64,000 nucleotides of DNA. Source: JAZDCJ01 sp036311985 (lineage in GTDB: Bacteria; Actinomycetota; Actinomycetes; Actinomycetales; Micrococcaceae). The translations under genes were made by a program, and so were the position numbers. The notes beneath the pieces are model-generated. The model was given only the letters and a program-made list of their open reading frames with translations. It did no database searches and was not told where the DNA came from. Positions 59,723 through 64,000 of the stretch are shown here, in pieces. The stretch lies in assembly GCF_036311985.1 (NCBI RefSeq), contig NZ_JAZDCJ010000004.1; one strand, given 5' to 3'. Position 1 is the first letter of the stretch. The number at the start of each line of letters is the position of its first letter.

Positions 59723-59728
59723 TAGGCT
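59723..59728 (+). promoter_or_regulatory. -10 box for a leaderless CPBP gene transcript
   Basis: TAGGCT followed by 8 nt (GGGTGACC) and the ATG at 59737. Confidence 0.45.
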
Positions 59729-59736
59729 GGGTGACC

Positions 59737-60510
59737 ATGAAGCACCCCGAGCCGCCCGCCGTGGGCACCGAGCGGAACATGCTGCGGGCCCAGCTGCTTC
59801 TGGTCCTGGCCCTCTCGCTCGGCCAGTCCGCCGTCTACGCCGTTGTGAACCTGCTGGACAAGCTGTCCCGGGAGCCGCTCGCGCAGCAGACGACGCGCAT
59901 GAACACGAGCCTGAACGACCGGCAGTACTTCGACCTGACGTACCAGCTCCTCGACATCGGCTTCTCGCTCGTACCCGTCGCGCTCGTCTTCTTCTTCCTG
60001 CACCAGGCCGGACGCAACGGCTTCCGGCTGTTCGGCTTCGATGGCCGCCGCCCGTGGCCCGACGCCGGCTGGGGCCTGCTCCTGTTCGGGGCGATCGGCG
60101 TCGGCACGCTCGGCGTCTACGCGGCGGGCCGGGCCCTGGGCATCACCACGGCGATCGTCCCCGCGGCCCTGGATCCGTTCTGGTGGACCATCCCCGTGCT
60201 CGTCCTCTCCGCGGTGCGCCACGGGATCCTCGAGGAGGTCGTCGTCGTCGGCTTCCTCTTCCACGTGTTGCGCCGGATCGGCTGGGGCCCCTGGGCCGTC
60301 ATCGTCGCCAGCGCGCTGTTCCGCGGCAGCTACCACCTCTACCAGGGGTTCGGGCCGTTCATCGGCAACGCCCTCATGGGACTCGCCTTCGGCTGGTTCT
60401 ACCACCGCTACGGCCGGGTCATGCCGCTCGTGATCGCCCACGCGCTCCTGGACTCGGCCGGGTTCGTCGGATACGCGCTCCTGGGGCCCGCGATCGGCAT
60501 CGGTTCCTAG
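59737..60510 (+). CDS. CPBP (CAAX-type) intramembrane protease family protein
   Basis: A 257-residue membrane protein with about seven helices and the ABI/CPBP motifs in order: HGILEEVVVVGFLF (Glu-Glu pair), FRGSYHLYQG (catalytic His region) and HALLDSAGF. Relatives cleave membrane proteins or provide bacteriocin immunity; the substrate here is unknown. The Arg usually following the EExxx motif is replaced by Gly, so activity is uncertain. It converges with the glyoxalase-like gene. Confidence 0.8.
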   Translation: MKHPEPPAVGTERNMLRAQLLLVLALSLGQSAVYAVVNLLDKLSREPLAQQTTRMNTSLNDRQYFDLTYQLLDIGFSLVPVALVFFFLHQAGRNGFRLFGFDGRRPWPDAGWGLLLFGAIGVGTLGVYAAGRALGITTAIVPAALDPFWWTIPVLVLSAVRHGILEEVVVVGFLFHVLRRIGWGPWAVIVASALFRGSYHLYQGFGPFIGNALMGLAFGWFYHRYGRVMPLVIAHALLDSAGFVGYALLGPAIGIGS

Positions 60511-60534
60511 CGGGCCCGCCTTGCGGGCCGTGGG

Positions 60535-61179
60535 CTAGAGGGTGACCGGGCCGTTCGGCGTCTCGAAGGTCACGGACAGGATGCCGGGGGTGCCGTTCGG
60601 GGCCTGCCACTCGACGTCCACTCCCTCGAGCGGGTTCTTCTCCGGCGTGCCGAGCCACTCGCGGACGCGTTCGACGGAACCGGCGATCGCGATGCGGCTG
60701 ATCCGGCCGGCCGGATCCAGCGCCTTGGAGGGGTGCAGCTCCTCGGTGCCGTCGTCCCAGCGCAGCATGTAGGGCACCTGCGGGTCGGCGATCAGGCCCT
60801 TGATGCCGATCTGCTGCCACGTGAGCTCGCGGCCGTCGGGGAACTTGCGATTGCCGGGGACCGAGGCGCGTCCGAGCCGCTCCTCGAAGGGGGCGAGGTC
60901 CTCCACCGCCACGCACCAGCCCATCCAGCCGCCGCCCATTTCCGAGCGGGCCCTCACGGCCTGCCCGAACGGGGCCTTGTCCGAGGCCGGATGGTTCAGG
61001 ACCTCGACGACCTCGAGGTACTGCTTGTTCTCGAGCGGGAAGATCACGTTCCGCGTCCCGAACCGCGGATGGACACCGCCCTTGACCGATTCAAGCCCCA
61101 GCTGTTCTTCGATCCTGGCCGCCGTGGCCGCCAGACCGTCCTGTCCGCACGCATATGAAACATGGTCCAACCTCATCAT
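60535..61179 (-). CDS. VOC/glyoxalase-like domain protein
   Basis: A 214-residue protein of the glyoxalase-like group (PF13468): MRLDHVSYACGQDGLAATAARIEEQLG at the start, GTRNVIFPLENKQYLEVVEVLNHP in the middle. These proteins bind metals or hydrophobic ligands in a paired beta-alpha-beta-beta-beta fold; no reaction can be assigned. Two adjacent ATGs (61179 and 61176) can serve as start. It is divergent from the methionine operon. Confidence 0.8.
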   Translation of the reverse strand: MMRLDHVSYACGQDGLAATAARIEEQLGLESVKGGVHPRFGTRNVIFPLENKQYLEVVEVLNHPASDKAPFGQAVRARSEMGGGWMGWCVAVEDLAPFEERLGRASVPGNRKFPDGRELTWQQIGIKGLIADPQVPYMLRWDDGTEELHPSKALDPAGRISRIAIAGSVERVREWLGTPEKNPLEGVDVEWQAPNGTPGILSVTFETPNGPVTL

Positions 61180-61324
61180 GGGTTCATGATGGCACTTTGT
61201 GATGTGGGTCTCGACTTAGGCTCCCCTTGCTTGTGGCGGCCGCGGAGGCGCGTCCGCTTTCACGCCGCGTCATATTCGCGCGGCGCCGCTTGCGGCCCCG
61301 CCCGCTCCCGGGCCAGACTGGATC

Positions 61325-61435
61325 CCAGGTCATGAGTGCCAGCGCTAAACCCCGGTTTGCTGGCCGGCAACCCTCCACTCGCGGTGGGGTGCCCCGGGTG
61401 AGGACCGGGCCGAGCATCAATCCCGATGCCCGGCA
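61325..61435 (+). ncRNA. SAM-IV riboswitch
   Basis: The 331-bp gap between the VOC gene and metY holds the SAM-IV aptamer seen before methionine genes of actinobacteria. P1 pairs GGTC (61328-61331) with GACC (61403-61406); P2 pairs GCCAGC (61338-61343) with GCTGGC (61359-61364). The conserved core GGCCGGCAACCCTCC follows, then GTGGGGTGCCCC. A separate 3' hairpin has arms GCATC (61414-61418) and GATGC (61425-61429), as in the SAM-IV layout. Binding of S-adenosylmethionine should reduce metY-metX expression. The family call rests on recalled consensus; exact borders are approximate. Confidence 0.8.
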
Positions 61436-61510
61436 AGCGCGGGTCACGACCCCGTCGGCAGGCACGGCCGCCGGACGGGGGAACGGCCCTTCGATGGAAG
61501 GGAAGCCACC

Positions 61511-62860
61511 ATGTCCAACCACTGGAACTTCGAGACGCGCCAGATCCACGCCGGCCAGAGTCCGGACGCGGCCACGGGCGCCCGGGCCCTGCCGATCTAC
61601 CAGACCACCTCGTTCGTCTTCCCGAGCGCCGAGAGCGCCGCGGCCCGCTTCGCGCTGGCCGAGCTCGAACCGATCTACACGCGCATCGGCAACCCCACGC
61701 AGGAGGCCGTGGAGAACCGCATCGCGGACCTCGAGGGCGGCGTCGGCGCGCTGCTCCTGTCCTCGGGGCAGGCCGCGACGACGTTCGCGATCCTGAACGT
61801 CGCGGGCGCCGGCGACCACATCGTGGCCAGCCCGAGCCTCTATGGCGGGACGCAGAACCTGCTCAAGCACACGCTCGCCCGCCTCGGCGTCGAAGTCACC
61901 TTCGTCGCCGACCCGGACGACCTGGGGCTGTGGCGCGACGCCGTCAAGCCCAACACCAAGGCCTTCTTCGGGGAAGTCGTCTCCAATCCGCGCCAGGACG
62001 TGCTGGACATCGAGGGCGTGAGCGCGGCGGCCCACGAGGCCGGCGTGCCGCTGCTCGTGGACAACACGCTGTCCACCCCGTACCTGGTCCGCCCGATCGA
62101 GTGGGGCGCCGACGTCGTCATCCACTCGGCGACCAAGTACCTCGGCGGCCACGGCACGGCGATCGCCGGCGTGATCGTGGACGCCGGCCGCTTCGACTAC
62201 GCCGCGGATCCGGAGCGGTTCCCGGGCTTCAACACCCCGGACGAGTCCTACAACGGACTGGTCTTCGCCCGCGACCTCGGCGTGGACGGGATCCTCGGGG
62301 CCAACCTCGCCTACATCCTCAAGGCCCGCGTGCAGTTGCTGCGCGACCTCGGTTCCTCGGTGGCGCCCTTCAACGCCTTCCTGATCGCGCAGGGCCTCGA
62401 GACCCTGAGCCTGCGGGTCGAGCGCCACGTCGCCAACGCCCAGAAGGTCGCCGAGTGGCTCGAGGCGCGTTCCGACGTCGTGTCGGTCGCCTATGCGGGG
62501 CTGCCCTCGAGCCCGTGGTTCGAGCGCGGACGCAAGTACGGTCCGCGCGGCACGGGAGCCGTGATCGCGTTCGAACTGGCCGGCGGTGCCGCCGCGGGCC
62601 AGGCCTTCATCGACGGGCTGCAGCTGCACTCCCACGTCGCCAACATCGGCGACGTGCGCTCCCTGGCCATCCACCCGGCGTCGACCACGCACGCGCAGCT
62701 GACCGAGCAGGAACGCCGCTCGGCCGGCGTCACGCCCGGCCTGGTCCGGATCGCCGTGGGCATCGAGCACGTGGACGACATCATCGCGGACCTGGAGGGC
62801 GGCTTCGCGGCGGCCTCCGCCGCCGACGCTCCGGCCGCCGACCTCGAAGCGGTGAAGTGA
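61511..62860 (+). CDS. metY: O-acetylhomoserine sulfhydrylase (aminocarboxypropyltransferase)
   Basis: PLP enzyme that makes homocysteine from O-acetylhomoserine and sulfide. The 449-residue protein has the Cys/Met-metabolism fold with YTRIGNPTQEAVENRIADLEGG, SSGQAATTFAILN, VDNTLSTPYL and the Schiff-base Lys in IHSATKYLGGHGTAIAG. The N-terminal FETRQIHAGQSPD is typical of MetY. Start ATG has a GAAGGGAAG site. It is directly downstream of the SAM-IV riboswitch and overlaps metX (GTGA), which supplies its substrate. Confidence 0.95.
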   Translation: MSNHWNFETRQIHAGQSPDAATGARALPIYQTTSFVFPSAESAAARFALAELEPIYTRIGNPTQEAVENRIADLEGGVGALLLSSGQAATTFAILNVAGAGDHIVASPSLYGGTQNLLKHTLARLGVEVTFVADPDDLGLWRDAVKPNTKAFFGEVVSNPRQDVLDIEGVSAAAHEAGVPLLVDNTLSTPYLVRPIEWGADVVIHSATKYLGGHGTAIAGVIVDAGRFDYAADPERFPGFNTPDESYNGLVFARDLGVDGILGANLAYILKARVQLLRDLGSSVAPFNAFLIAQGLETLSLRVERHVANAQKVAEWLEARSDVVSVAYAGLPSSPWFERGRKYGPRGTGAVIAFELAGGAAAGQAFIDGLQLHSHVANIGDVRSLAIHPASTTHAQLTEQERRSAGVTPGLVRIAVGIEHVDDIIADLEGGFAAASAADAPAADLEAVK

Positions 62861-64000
62861 GCATCGACGTCGACACCGCACGCGGCACGATCGGACGGGG
62901 CGGCCAGGCGGCCGCCCCGTCCGGCGTGCCCTCCGGCGACGGCATCCTGCGCGTGCTGCGCACGGGCGCCTTCGCCTTCGAGACCGGGGGGTTCCTGCCC
63001 GCCGTGGACCTCGCCTACGAGACGTGGGGGAGGCTCAACGCCGACGCATCGAACGCGGTCCTGCTGCAGCACGCCCTGACGGGGGACACCCACGTGGCGC
63101 GCGGGGACGGGGCGGAACCCGGGTGGTGGGACGGCTTCATCGGCCCGGGTCGGACCATCGACACGGAGCGGTACTTCGTCGTCGCCGCCAACATGGTCGG
63201 CGGCTGCTACGGCAGCACCGGGCCCTCGTCGCCCGATGCCGACGGCGTCCCCTGGGGCTCGCGCTTCCCGTTCACGACGATCCGGGACTCCGTACGGCTG
63301 GAGGCCCGGCTCGCCGACGAGCTCGGAATCGACCGCTGGCATGCCGTGGTCGGCGGTTCGATGGGTGGCGCGCGCGCCCTCGAGTGGGCGGCCGAGTTCC
63401 CGCACCGCGTCGGGCATTGCGTCGTGGTCGCCGCGACGGCGCAGGCGAGCGCCGAGCAGATCGCGTTCGCCCAGGCGCAGTCGGCGGCGATCCGGCTGGA
63501 TCCCGGCTTCGCCGGCGGGGACTACTACGACGCCGGGGCCGACCCGGGCGGTACCGCCCAGGGGGCGCGGGGTCCGGTCGGCGGGCTCGGCATCGCCCGC
63601 CGGATCGCGCACGTCACCTACCGTTCCGAGCCCGAGCTCGAGTCGCGCTTCGGCCGCGCCGCGCAGCCCGGGGAGAGCCCGCTCGGTTCGGCGACGTCCG
63701 AACGCGGGCGCTACCAGGTGGAGAGCTACCTGGACCACCAGGCGGACAAGCTCGCGGCGCGCTTCGACGCCAACAGCTACCTGGTCCTGACCGAGGCGCT
63801 CATGAGCCACGACGTCGGCCGCGGCCGGGGCGGCGTGGAGGCGGCGCTCGCGCGTCTGGATTCGACCCGCTTCTTCATCGCCGCGGTGACGAGCGACCGG
63901 TTGTACTGGCCGGAGCAGTCGGAGCGCCTCGCGGCGCTCCTGCCGGGCCGTCCGCCGGTCCACGCCATCGACTCGCCGATCGGGCATGACGGCTTCCTCA
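62857..64000 (+). CDS. metX: homoserine O-acetyltransferase (partial, runs off the window)
   Basis: Acetylates L-homoserine with acetyl-CoA, the first step toward methionine. An alpha/beta-hydrolase: LAYETWGRLN, QHALTGDTHV, GGCYGSTGPSS, and the nucleophile Ser168 in GGSMGGARALEW. The GTG at 62857 overlaps the metY stop and gives the family N-terminus after a 30-residue Gly/Ala-rich lead. The frame is open to the last base; the C-terminal Asp and His of the triad lie near or beyond the edge (HAIDSPIGHDGFL is the last visible part and probably includes the His region). Confidence 0.93.
   Translation, partial: MSIDVDTARGTIGRGGQAAAPSGVPSGDGILRVLRTGAFAFETGGFLPAVDLAYETWGRLNADASNAVLLQHALTGDTHVARGDGAEPGWWDGFIGPGRTIDTERYFVVAANMVGGCYGSTGPSSPDADGVPWGSRFPFTTIRDSVRLEARLADELGIDRWHAVVGGSMGGARALEWAAEFPHRVGHCVVVAATAQASAEQIAFAQAQSAAIRLDPGFAGGDYYDAGADPGGTAQGARGPVGGLGIARRIAHVTYRSEPELESRFGRAAQPGESPLGSATSERGRYQVESYLDHQADKLAARFDANSYLVLTEALMSHDVGRGRGGVEAALARLDSTRFFIAAVTSDRLYWPEQSERLAALLPGRPPVHAIDSPIGHDGFL

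Noticed and set aside
1..64000. tRNA, rRNA, insertion sequence or prophage genes
   Set aside because: None was recognised on either strand by eye; a tRNA or mobile-element search tool was not available, so small or degenerate ones could be missed.

Overview
The window is GC-rich, tightly packed actinobacterial chromosome. Many genes start with GTG, overlap as ATGA or GTGA, and have TAGNCT-type -10 boxes only 6 to 8 nt before the start codon. The gene content (acyl-CoA carboxylase with an epsilon subunit, NAD ligase with a Micrococcaceae-style insert, a SAM-IV riboswitch, a hut cluster with formimidoylglutamate deiminase) suggests a member of the Micrococcaceae, related to Arthrobacter, Sinomonas, Citricoccus or Kocuria. 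The genus is an inference. I saw no rRNA, tRNA, insertion sequence, prophage or CRISPR array.

Layout. 1-3.5 kb: a dicarboxylate/amino-acid symporter and a DUF885 peptidase-like protein. 3.5-7.4 kb: accE-accD facing an SDR gene and birA (carboxylase plus the ligase that biotinylates its partner). 7.4-9.3 kb: a bPH2 membrane protein overlapping a class III adenylate cyclase. 9.4-27 kb: a nine-gene block comprising a giant tandem-95/fibronectin-III surface protein, MoxR ATPase, DUF58 protein, a transglutaminase-fold membrane protein without the catalytic Cys, RDD-FHA protein, PP2C phosphatase, zinc-ribbon FHA protein, Ser/Thr kinase and an FHA-like winged-helix protein. This reads as a linked surface-sensing and phospho-signalling system and is the best candidate here for an under-described system. 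27-35 kb: ligA, a phosphatase, an acetyltransferase, gatCAB and a phosphotransferase.

35-39 kb: a sugar ABC transporter/alpha-galactosidase operon under tandem LacI-like operators. Both permeases are broken and the binding protein is fused to the tail of an oxidoreductase. 39-45 kb: a LysR regulator facing tdh-kbl (threonine to glycine), a glycine/D-amino-acid oxidase-like enzyme and an MFS exporter. 45-55 kb: a histidine utilisation cluster (hutD, hutH, IclR regulator, hutU, YjiH transporter, M20 amidohydrolase, hutF, hutI). It has no hutG; the M20 enzyme is the likely substitute. 55-59 kb: an amino-sugar/tagatose-type operon (SIS, ROK, PfkB, class II aldolase, DeoR) in which nearly every catabolic gene carries a deletion or frameshift. 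59-64 kb: tpx, a CPBP membrane protein, a glyoxalase-like protein, then a SAM-IV riboswitch controlling metY-metX; metX runs off the window.

The lesions fall only in the two sugar loci, while all neighbouring genes are intact. Either both catabolic routes are decaying, or these stretches were misassembled. The three single-base frameshifts all lie in short G or C runs, so raw reads must decide.
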